Positions 1 to 5,999 of a DNA stretch of 17,042 bases are shown here, piece after piece (the stretch's first letter is position 1; each line of letters opens with the position of its first letter). The position numbers were made by a program, and so were the translations under genes. The stretch spans positions 124 through 17,165 of the forward strand of contig DJWC01000004.1 of assembly GCA_002441445.1 (NCBI GenBank). The letters run 5' to 3'. The stretch comes from Pusillimonas sp. UBA6240 (GTDB taxonomy: Bacteria > Pseudomonadota > Gammaproteobacteria > Burkholderiales > Burkholderiaceae_B). The notes under the pieces were generated by a model. It did no database searches. It had not been told where the DNA came from and was given only the letters and a program-made list of their open reading frames with translations.

Positions 1-155
1 GAAACGCGCAGGCGGATCCAGCGGTTTTCGCTTTCGACCCAGAAACGGCGCGATTGCAGGTTGGGAAGGAAGCGACGCTTGGTCTTGTTGTTCGCGTGCG
101 AAACATTGTTGCCCACCATCGGGCCCTTGCCGGTAACTTGGCAGACTCGTGCCAT
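1..155 (-). CDS. rpmB: 50S ribosomal protein L28 (bL28), 3' part cut off by the window edge
   Basis: The minus strand from the ATG at 155 reads MARVCQVTGKGPMVGNNVSH, followed by a basic stretch and a RRFWVESENRWIRLRV segment. This is the conserved start of bacterial L28, a structural protein of the large ribosomal subunit. Only the first 51 codons lie in the window; the family is usually about 78 residues, so roughly a third is missing at the left edge. The frame is open and undamaged. rpmG (L33) commonly follows rpmB in this group, but that lies outside the window. A sigma70-like promoter (319-348) and a leader of about 155 nt with a strong stem-loop (188-210) precede the gene. Identification is by direct recognition of the N-terminus. 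Confidence 0.95.
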   Translation of the reverse strand, partial: MARVCQVTGKGPMVGNNVSHANNKTKRRFLPNLQSRRFWVESENRWIRLRV

Positions 156-187
156 GGTAATACCCCTTTTGTAATTGCGTGCTGGAT

Positions 188-210
188 GCTTGCAGTTTGC
201 ATCTGCAAGC
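188..210 (-). promoter_or_regulatory. Stem-loop in the rpmB leader
   Basis: GCTTGCAG (188-195) and CTGCAAGC (203-210) form a perfect 8-bp stem with a 7-nt loop. It lies about 33 nt upstream of the rpmB start on the transcribed strand. The arms overlap a second possible pairing between TTTGCA (196-201) and a TGCAAA just downstream on the plus strand (about 218-223), so two exclusive folds are possible. No U-tract follows, so it does not look like a terminator. A role in feedback control by L28 is only an inference. Confidence 0.45.
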
Positions 211-318
211 TTGTATCTGCAAACCAGTGCCAGCCTGGCCCGAGCAAACCCAAGATCAAATCGTCGGGTAGCGGCATAAGCGGCAAAAAGCACTAGCCTT
301 GTGTTCGTAAAGCCTGTC

Positions 319-348
319 ATTCTAATACGAAAATGCCTGCAAGATCAA
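319..348 (-). promoter_or_regulatory. Predicted sigma70 promoter of rpmB
   Basis: On the minus strand a TTGATC box (343-348) is followed after 18 bp by TAGAAT (319-324). That gives four of six matches to the -35 consensus and five of six to the -10. Transcription would start near 312, leaving a leader of about 155 nt. The -35 box overlaps the stop codon of the upstream MFS gene at 345-347. This is consensus matching only. Confidence 0.5.
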
Positions 349-1544
349 GCAGCTTTGAGCGCCATGCGTCCGAACAGCCACGACATGCTGGCACAAAGCG
401 CCAGAATGCCGGTCAATGGCAGCGGGGTGTCCGACTGCCACGCGCTGACCGCCAGGCCGGACAAGGCCCCGCACAGCATTTGCAGCGTGCCCATCAAGGC
501 CGAAGCCACGCCCAGCCTGTGCCCTTGTTCGCGCAGCGCCAGCGCCGCCGAGTTGGGGTTGACGAAACCCTGGCTGGCCATGAAGCCCACCAGGCAGATC
601 ATCAGCCAGATCAGGTTTATGGCGCCGGTCAGGGTCAGCGCCAGACCCAGCAGCGTCATGCCGACCAGCGAGATCTGCGCTGTTTTGAGCAGGACTTCGG
701 GCGTATGGCGATTCAGCAGCCGCGCGCTGATCTGCGATGTGCAAATCAGCGCCGCGGCATTGATGCCGAACAGGAAGCCGAAATATTTCGGGTCCACATG
801 GAAAAGATTGATGAACACGCGCGGCGACCCGGCGATATAGGCGAACATGCCCGCAGAGCCGAAGCCGCCCGCCAGCGTATAGCACATGAAGCGTTTATGG
901 CGCAGCATGCCGAGATAGTTGCGGGCGATGATGCCCAGCCCCAGCGGTATGGCTTTTTCTTTCGGCAGGGTTTCGCGCATCGTCCATGCCACCGCGATGA
1001 ACAGCATGGCGCCGCAGGCGGCCATAATGGCGAAGATGCCGCGCCAGCTGCCGAAAGCCAGCACCTGGCCGCCCAGGATGGGCGCCAATATGGGCGTCAC
1101 GCCCATCACCAGCATCAGCAGCGAGAGCGCCTTGGATGCGTCGCGGGTATCGAAGTTGTCGCGGATGACGGCGCGCGGTATGACGATGCCGGCGGCGCCG
1201 CCGAAGGCCTGGGCGATGCGCCACAAGGTCAGGTGTTCGATATCGTTGGTGTAGCCGCAGCCTATGGCTGAAACGGTGAAGATGGCCAGCCCCAGCAGCA
1301 AGGGCTTCTTGCGGCCGTAGCGGTCGGCGAAAGGCCCGTAGAACATTTGGGCGAGCGCCAGGCCGAACAGGTAGCTGGCCAGGGTGCGCTCTATGTCCCC
1401 ATGCGTCACGCCCAGGGTCGCGGCAATGGAGGGAAAGGCGGGCAGGTACATGTCGATGGCCAGCGGACCCAGGGCCGTCAGCAGGCCCATCAATATGAGC
1501 CAGCGTGGAATGACGGTCAGGGAACGGTGTTCGGGATGAGGCAT
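345..1544 (-). CDS. Bcr/CflA-family MFS multidrug efflux transporter
   Basis: A polytopic inner-membrane protein of 399 residues from the chosen ATG at 1544. It matches the 12-helix drug:proton antiporters of the Bcr/CflA group. The first helix ends in the family-typical DMYLPAFP (about residues 31-38). The loop between helices 2 and 3 carries MFS motif A, GPFADRYGRKK (about 70-80). Helix 5 has a GVTPILAPILGG segment like the antiporter motif C. The frame stays open back to 1679, but that would overlap the divergent cfa leader and add a basic, non-membrane N-terminus, so the Met directly before helix 1 is preferred. A -10-like TATAGT (1609-1614) fits a start at 1544, although the ribosome site is weak. 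It probably exports a small hydrophobic compound; the substrate cannot be told from the sequence. The gene lies divergent to cfa and ends 190 bp before rpmB. Confidence 0.88.
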   Translation of the reverse strand: MPHPEHRSLTVIPRWLILMGLLTALGPLAIDMYLPAFPSIAATLGVTHGDIERTLASYLFGLALAQMFYGPFADRYGRKKPLLLGLAIFTVSAIGCGYTNDIEHLTLWRIAQAFGGAAGIVIPRAVIRDNFDTRDASKALSLLMLVMGVTPILAPILGGQVLAFGSWRGIFAIMAACGAMLFIAVAWTMRETLPKEKAIPLGLGIIARNYLGMLRHKRFMCYTLAGGFGSAGMFAYIAGSPRVFINLFHVDPKYFGFLFGINAAALICTSQISARLLNRHTPEVLLKTAQISLVGMTLLGLALTLTGAINLIWLMICLVGFMASQGFVNPNSAALALREQGHRLGVASALMGTLQMLCGALSGLAVSAWQSDTPLPLTGILALCASMSWLFGRMALKAA

Positions 1545-1715
1545 CGACAGCGGGGAAACGGCGGAGGGAAAACGGCGCGGCCGCGCTGCGAGAGGCGGCC
1601 GGTTCGTCACTATACAATCTAGAGGCATCTTAGCATGGCTGGACGGGGGCTCTTTCCTTTCTTCCAGAATGTATGGCACTATTTATTCACTGCATTTCAC
1701 AATGGGGAGTCGGCC

Positions 1716-2969
1716 TTGAGTTCGGTCTTGTCTGTCGTCGAAAGTAAGTTGGAATCTTTGCCAGTATCCGTGCAGTTGGTGTTGCCGGATGGCCAGAAAG
1801 CGGGGGCCGCCGACGCGGCGGTCAAGCTCGTCATCAAGGACCGCTCCACGCTGGCCCATCTCGCGGCCGGCCAGGTGGGCGTGCTGGGCGAGGACTATGT
1901 CGAGGGCAAGTTCGATGTCGAGGGCTCGATGCGCGACCTCATGCGTCTGGCGGCGGCGATACTGCCCGGTTCGCCCATCGATGCGGCGCGGGTGGGCCGG
2001 CTGACGGAGCTGATCAGGCGGCTGGTGTCGGTATGGCGCCATTCCATCGACCGCGACGCGCGCCAGATTCAATTCCATTACGATCTGTCCGATGATTTCT
2101 ACGCTCTGTGGCTGGATCCGCGCAGGGTGTATTCCTGCGCCTATTTCAAGACGCCCGATGCCACGCTGGCTCAGGCGCAAGAGGCCAAGCTGGATCACAT
2201 TTGCCGCAAGCTGCGCCTGAGCGCTGGCGAACGCTTCCTGGACGTGGGCGCGGGCTGGGGCGGTCTGCTGCTGTGGGCGGCGGAACATTACGGGGTGGAT
2301 GCCACGGGCATTACCTTGTCCAAGAACCAGCATGCTTATGTCAATGGTCTCATCGAAGAAAAGGGCCTGGGCGGGCGGGTGCGCATGGAGCTGCTGGATT
2401 ACCGCAAGCTGGACGAAAGCCGGCCCTACGACAAGATCGCGTCGGTGGGGATGTTCGAGCATGTGGGCCGGGCCCAGCTCGATGGCTATTTCGGCAAGCT
2501 GCACCGGCTGGTGCGTCCGGGCGGTCTGATCATGAACCACGGGATCACCGCCGGGGGGGTGGACAATGCGGAATTGGGCGCGGGCATGGGTGAATTCATC
2601 GAGAAATACATTTTTCCGGGAGGCGAGCTGACTCATATCAGCCATGTGCTGGAGCATCTTGCGGCGGGCGGGCTGGAAGACCTGGATATCGAGAACCTGA
2701 GGCCGCACTATGCCCGTACGCTATGGGCCTGGAGCGACGCGCTGGAGGCGCGCCTGCCGGAAGCGCGCAAGACGCTGCAGGGTGAGCAGGGCGAGCGGTC
2801 GTTGCGGGCGTATCGGATGTATCTGGCGGGTTGCGCGATGGGTTTCGAGCATGGCTGGATCGCTTTGCACCAGATCCTGGCCCAACCCCGGCCCCACGGC
2901 CGCCCGGACGAGCTCGATCATCCCGCGGATTTGGCTTATCCGTGGCGGCGGGATTATATCTATCAGTAG
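1716..2969 (+). CDS. cfa: Cyclopropane-fatty-acyl-phospholipid synthase
   Basis: A SAM-dependent methyltransferase that adds a methylene bridge to unsaturated acyl chains of membrane phospholipids, typically for acid and stress tolerance. From the TTG at 1716 the protein has 417 residues. It carries the family's YSCAYF segment with its cysteine near 141, the SAM-binding loop FLDVGAGWGG (about 174-183), VGMFEHVG (about 244-251) and YIFPGGEL. A conserved late cysteine in MYLAGCAMGFEHG (about 373) completes the match to E. coli Cfa. TTG is preferred because GGGGAG lies six bases upstream and the cysteine then falls near the E. coli position 139. An ATG at 1635 in the same frame would add 27 unconserved residues and is the alternative. 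The gene is monocistronic, divergent to the MFS exporter, and followed by a long gene-free stretch with no clear terminator. Confidence 0.93.
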   Translation: MSSVLSVVESKLESLPVSVQLVLPDGQKAGAADAAVKLVIKDRSTLAHLAAGQVGVLGEDYVEGKFDVEGSMRDLMRLAAAILPGSPIDAARVGRLTELIRRLVSVWRHSIDRDARQIQFHYDLSDDFYALWLDPRRVYSCAYFKTPDATLAQAQEAKLDHICRKLRLSAGERFLDVGAGWGGLLLWAAEHYGVDATGITLSKNQHAYVNGLIEEKGLGGRVRMELLDYRKLDESRPYDKIASVGMFEHVGRAQLDGYFGKLHRLVRPGGLIMNHGITAGGVDNAELGAGMGEFIEKYIFPGGELTHISHVLEHLAAGGLEDLDIENLRPHYARTLWAWSDALEARLPEARKTLQGEQGERSLRAYRMYLAGCAMGFEHGWIALHQILAQPRPHGRPDELDHPADLAYPWRRDYIYQ

Positions 2970-3015
2970 AGGCTGGGTGCTTGTAGCGCTGGCTTCTGGC
3001 GCTGTCTTGTTCTTC

Positions 3016-3130
3016 TGACGCGCGCTGGTAGTTTGCGGCGCTGTTTGGTTCGCTTGACGCGTGCGGGGTGGCGGAACGGTGTTTTGTCCTTATGACGCGC
3101 GCCGGGCGGCGGAGGCCGGACTTGCTCCTC
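3016..3130. repeat. Three degenerate 38-39 bp tandem repeats
   Basis: Units begin with TGACGCGYGC at 3016, 3055 and 3093, giving periods of 39 and 38 bp. The first two end in a T-rich segment of the type GTTTGGTTCGCT or GTTTTGTCCTTA. The third runs into the left arm of the inverted repeat at 3103. The units are clearly related but diverged, with identity strongest in the first 12 bases. Confidence 0.6.
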
Positions 3131-3250
3131 GGGACTGGTTCGGCGCCCTGCGCGCCGAACGCCGCGTCGCTCGCTCGTCCGCCCATTCGGGCTACCTTCG
3201 CTTCCGCTCGCTCGACCCCGAACGTCGGCGCGTCCGGCCTCCGCCACCCG
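3103..3250. repeat. Long inverted repeat with 19-bp arms
   Basis: The left arm at 3103-3121 (CGGGCGGCGGAGGCCGGAC) is the reverse complement of 3232-3250 with one mismatch. The arms enclose 110 bp that contain the hairpin at 3138-3160 and two copies of CGCTCGCTCG. As RNA or single-stranded DNA this would fold into one large GC-rich structure. No coding region or target-site duplication was found, so it is not assigned to a known mobile element. Confidence 0.55.
3138..3160. repeat. Perfect 9-bp hairpin
   Basis: GTTCGGCGC (3138-3146) pairs with GCGCCGAAC (3152-3160) around a CCTGC loop. There is no T-run on either side, so it is not a standard intrinsic terminator, although it lies 170 bp past the end of cfa. 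Confidence 0.55.
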
Positions 3251-3406
3251 TCCCGCTGCGTTGGTTCGTGTTTGTAGCGCCGCTGGGGCGGTTTGGGTGC
3301 TTGGCCTTTTTCCGAGGTTGTTGATGCTGCTGGAAGAGCTCTTGCGCCGTTCCGGCCTCGCGCGCCTGCCGCGCGGGCCGGGACATTCGGCCAACTCAAG
3401 GCGCGC

Positions 3407-3507
3407 CGGTTTAACAACCCAAAGGCCGTAGACCTGCGCCGGTTTAGTAACCCAAGGGCCGTACGTTTTTAGGGGCTGTATCGGTTTGGAAATCTAAAGG
3501 CAATACG
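3407..3507. repeat. Three copies of a ~25-bp direct repeat
   Basis: Copies lie at 3407-3431, 3440-3465 and 3482-3507. Copies 1 and 2 share CGGTTTARYAACCCAARGGC and are 33 bp apart. Copy 3, 42 bp further on, keeps CGGTTT and the AAAGGC core but has drifted in between. The motif is asymmetric and non-coding. Confidence 0.6.
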
Positions 3508-3594
3508 TCCGCAAGCTGCGGCAGATCTACCCACCTTCGTCCCGAAATGAGCGGTTACGAAAAGTCGTGAATTGGCAAGCGGGTTATCACCAGT

Positions 3595-3623
3595 TTTCAA
3601 TTTCGGCCAATTGCGCGTAAAAT
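3595..3623 (+). promoter_or_regulatory. Possible promoter of the betaine ABC operon
   Basis: TAAAAT (3618-3623) fits a -10 box, with TTTCAA 17 bp upstream (3595-3600) as a poor -35. Transcription would begin near 3630, giving a leader of about 190 nt. The surrounding sequence includes an imperfect inverted repeat (CGTGAATTGGC near 3566 against GCCAAACTTCACG near 3627). The weak -35 leaves this uncertain. Confidence 0.25.
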
Positions 3624-3692
3624 GCCGCCAAACTTCACGGTTTTGTCAATTCTGGCGTATGGTGGGTCTGTACGGCCCCATTACCTGTCAAC

Positions 3693-3707
3693 GAGTACTT
3701 CGTACTC
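3693..3707 (+). promoter_or_regulatory. Small hairpin in the leader of the betaine ABC operon
   Basis: GAGTAC (3693-3698) and GTACTC (3702-3707) enclose a TTC triloop. The site lies 113 bp before the start codon of the binding-protein gene. No function can be assigned. Confidence 0.35.
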
Positions 3708-3804
3708 CGCACGCTAGTGTCGGTATGTATCGGCGGTCCTTCCGTCTTCCGCACACCCCCTTAGCTAATGGCGCAGCGAGCTGTTTTGCTGTGTCCGCAA
3801 ACTT

Positions 3805-3811
3805 AAGGAGG
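3805..3811 (+). promoter_or_regulatory. Strong ribosome binding site of the binding-protein gene
   Basis: AAGGAGG lies eight bases before the ATG at 3820. It is the strongest Shine-Dalgarno sequence seen in the window and fixes the start of the binding protein. Confidence 0.75.
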
Positions 3812-3819
3812 CTACAGCC

Positions 3820-4884
3820 ATGTCTTTCAATGTGTCGTCTGCACATTACACGCGCTTCTCGAGCGCTTCCTCGACGTTCCGGCGTCTTGCCCTGGGTTTG
3901 AGCGCGGCGGCGCTTGGCCTGGGTTGTTCCACCGCGGCTTCCGTCGCCCATGCCGCCCAGGCTCCCAAATGCGAAGTCGATCGTCCCGTCAAATTCGGCG
4001 GCATGAATTGGGAATCCAATCTGGTGCTGGTCGAAGTCCAGCGCTTCATTCTCGATAAAGGCTATGCCTGCAAATCCGAAGTCCTTCCCACCGAAACGCT
4101 GCCCGCGCTGGCGGCGCTGGAACGCGGCGACCTGGACATCAACACCGAAGTGTGGCTGAACAGCGTGGCCGAGCCCTGGGAAAAGGCGCAGGCGACCGGC
4201 AAGGTCAAGCGCGTGGGCGACATCTATATGGGCGGCGAGGCCTGGTTCATCCCGCGCTATACCGCGGAGCGGCTGCCGGAGCTGAAAAAGGCGTCTGACT
4301 TGCCCAAGTTCAAGGATGAATTCAAGGATCCCGAAGAGCCTTCCAAAGGCCGCTTCTATGGCTGCCCGGCGGGCTGGGGCTGCGAGGTGGTCAGCGGCAA
4401 TCTGTATAAGGCCCTGGGCCTGGAAGATAGTTTCACCTTGTTCTCGCCAGGCACCGGCGCGACGCAAAAAGCGGCGCTGACCGCGGCCTACCAACGCAAG
4501 GAAAACGTGGTCTTCTACTATTGGTACCCCACGCCGCTGGTGGGCTCCATGGATCTGGTCAAGCTGGAACTGCCGGCTTACGACAAGGAAAAACACGCTT
4601 GCCTGACCGACCCGAATTGCGCCGATCCCCAGCCTAGCGCCTATCCCGAGAATCCCGTCTTTACGGCACTGTCCACGAAATTCACCCAAGAAGCGCCCGA
4701 ACTGACGGCCTTCTTCTCTAAGGTATCGGTGCCGCTGCCTGTCATGGACGAGGCCATGGCCTATATGGAAGAAAACGAAGCCGAACCCGCCGATGTCGCG
4801 CAGTGGTTCCTGAAGAACCAGGGCGAAGTCTGGAGCAAATGGCTGCCCGAAGACGCAGCCGGCCGCGTAAAAGCAGCTCTTTAG
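3820..4884 (+). CDS. proX: Glycine betaine/choline ABC transporter, periplasmic binding protein (ProX/OpuAC family)
   Basis: A 354-residue exported protein that would capture a quaternary amine in the periplasm for the permease and ATPase encoded downstream. Residues 1-46 form a long signal peptide: basic segment, hydrophobic run around residues 24-44, and a likely cleavage site near AHA/AQA. The mature part has the OpuAC features: GGMNWESN (about 60-67), GDLDINTEVW (103-112), CPAGWGCEVV (182-191) and an aromatic-rich YYWYPTP (233-239). These provide the tryptophans and tyrosines expected in a cation-binding aromatic cage. Six cysteines (51, 84, 182, 188, 261, 267) are well placed for disulfides. 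The start follows an AAGGAGG site. The family is secure; whether betaine, proline betaine or choline is the preferred ligand is not. The gene comes first in its operon, unlike E. coli proVWX. Confidence 0.9.
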   Translation: MSFNVSSAHYTRFSSASSTFRRLALGLSAAALGLGCSTAASVAHAAQAPKCEVDRPVKFGGMNWESNLVLVEVQRFILDKGYACKSEVLPTETLPALAALERGDLDINTEVWLNSVAEPWEKAQATGKVKRVGDIYMGGEAWFIPRYTAERLPELKKASDLPKFKDEFKDPEEPSKGRFYGCPAGWGCEVVSGNLYKALGLEDSFTLFSPGTGATQKAALTAAYQRKENVVFYYWYPTPLVGSMDLVKLELPAYDKEKHACLTDPNCADPQPSAYPENPVFTALSTKFTQEAPELTAFFSKVSVPLPVMDEAMAYMEENEAEPADVAQWFLKNQGEVWSKWLPEDAAGRVKAAL

Positions 4885-4890
4885 CATTCG

Positions 4891-5037
4891 CGGGAGTTTC
4901 CCGGGCCGTTGACGCCCCGTTTGGCTCTTGCATGCAATAGGCGAACACGGAATAGGCCAACGACGCCCGGCGCAAGCGGGGCGTGGCCGGCCCGCGCCGG
5001 GCGCTTGCGACAGCGCATGCCTGTCCACGGCCGGCCA
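4891..5037 (+). promoter_or_regulatory. Intercistronic stem-loops between binding protein and permease genes
   Basis: The 242-bp gap after the binding-protein gene has no convincing ORF but several GC-rich folds. A CGGGA/TCCCG triloop hairpin (4891-4903) lies just after the stop codon. A perfect 10-bp stem pairs CGCCCGGCGC (4964-4973) with GCGCCGGGCG (4994-5003). A competing 9-bp pairing joins TGGCCGGCC (4984-4992) to GGCCGGCCA (5029-5037). No T-tract follows. Such structures between a binding-protein gene and its membrane genes can stabilise the upstream message or attenuate transcription, giving more binding protein than permease. That role is inferred here. Confidence 0.5.
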
Positions 5038-5126
5038 GCGCGCACGCCCATGCCGTCAATAGCCCCCGAGCCATGGGGTGGGGCCCCTGAAGCCTCGCGT
5101 CCCGCGAGTTTTACGGAGTTGATTTT

Positions 5127-5978
5127 ATGTTTCCAGAATTCATAGCGCCACGCGCATTGCGCGCGCCCATCGACGATTTCGTGGGCGGCATAGTGGCCAA
5201 TTATTCAGATTTCCTGCGCGCCGTCACCCAGCCGCTGCTGGATGTGCTGGTATGGATGGACCAGGTCCTGCGCCAGTCCCCATGGTGGGCCGTCCTGGCC
5301 GTCATCATGCTGCTGGCCTGGGCGGCCAGCCGGCGCGTCGGCTTTTCCTTGATCATCGGCGCCATGCTGTGCCTCATCGGCTTCATCGGCCTATGGGACG
5401 CCGCCATGCAGACCCTGTCGCTGATGATCGTCGCCGTTTTCATATCGGTCGCCATAGGCATACCCCTGGGCATACTGATGGCAAGTTTCAAGTGGCTGCG
5501 CACCGCCATGCTGCCCGTGCTGGACGTGATGCAGACCATGCCCAGCTTCGTGTACCTGATTCCCGTGGTGATGCTCTTCAACCTGGGCAAGATCGCCGCC
5601 ATCATCGCCACCATCATCTATGCGGTGCCCCCCGTCATACGCTTGACCGACCTGGGCATACGCCTGGTGGACAGCGAAGTGCTGGAAGCGTCGCGGGCTT
5701 TTGGCGCCAATCGCATCAAGCAGCTCTTCGGCGTGCAACTGCCGCTGGCCATGCCCAACATCATGGCCGGCATCAACCAGACGACCATGATGGCGCTGGC
5801 CATGGTGGTCATCGCCTCCATGATAGGCGTGCGCGGACTGGGCTACGAAGTGCTGCAAGGCATCAACCGGCTGCAGGTCGGGCGCGGCGTACTGGCCGGG
5901 CTGGGCATAGTGGTCATTGCCATCATCTTCGACCGGATCACCCAGGAATTCGGCCGTCGCCAGCAGAAAGGCGCTTAA
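5127..5978 (+). CDS. proW: Glycine betaine/choline ABC transporter permease (ProW family)
   Basis: A 283-residue inner-membrane subunit that forms the translocation path for the betaine-type transporter. After an amphipathic N-terminal segment there are about six to seven hydrophobic helices. One contains TMPSFVYLIPVVMLFNLG, typical of ProW/OpuAB. The cytoplasmic EAA loop that contacts the ATPase is clear: EASRAFGANRIKQLF followed by QLPLAMPNIMAGINQ, around residues 190-220. A GVRGLG segment follows, as in the family. The ATG at 5127 has ACGGAG upstream. The protein is shorter than E. coli ProW, which has an extended N-terminus. It is followed after 21 bp by the ATPase gene, so the two are surely co-transcribed. 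Confidence 0.93.
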   Translation: MFPEFIAPRALRAPIDDFVGGIVANYSDFLRAVTQPLLDVLVWMDQVLRQSPWWAVLAVIMLLAWAASRRVGFSLIIGAMLCLIGFIGLWDAAMQTLSLMIVAVFISVAIGIPLGILMASFKWLRTAMLPVLDVMQTMPSFVYLIPVVMLFNLGKIAAIIATIIYAVPPVIRLTDLGIRLVDSEVLEASRAFGANRIKQLFGVQLPLAMPNIMAGINQTTMMALAMVVIASMIGVRGLGYEVLQGINRLQVGRGVLAGLGIVVIAIIFDRITQEFGRRQQKGA

Positions 5979-5999
5979 GACCCCGGAGGCGAGGCACAC

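Larger units (their letters stand above)
2970..3819. other. 850-bp gene-free region with mixed repeats, ahead of the betaine ABC operon
   Basis: No frame here shows protein-like composition: the open frames on both strands are arginine/proline/serine-rich and read through the repeats. The left two thirds (2970-3510) hold a three-copy 38-39 bp repeat, a 19-bp inverted repeat with 110 bp between its arms, a 9-bp hairpin, and a three-copy repeat of about 25 bp, each listed separately. The right third (3511-3819) looks like an ordinary upstream region with a possible promoter, a small hairpin and the ribosome site of the next gene. Confidence 0.7.

Noticed and set aside
3103..3250. Possible insertion sequence bounded by the 19-bp inverted repeat
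   Set aside because: The 110-bp interior has no transposase frame and no target duplication was seen at the edges; at most it could be a non-autonomous element, so only the repeat is reported.
2638..3417. A long minus-strand open frame across the cfa end and the gap (259 codons), and similar frames in the gap on both strands
   Set aside because: Composition is Arg/Pro/Ser/Ala-rich and low in hydrophobic residues, it reads through the non-coding repeats, and it overlaps the well-identified cfa. It is a product of high GC content.
3016..3507. Possible CRISPR array in the repeat-rich gap
   Set aside because: The repeats are too few and too diverged, units are contiguous or unevenly spaced, there are no uniform unique spacers, and no cas genes are present.
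3688..5028. A 446-codon minus-strand frame opposite the binding-protein gene
   Set aside because: The opposite strand encodes a full signal peptide and OpuAC domain with a strong ribosome site; the antisense frame has no recognisable family.
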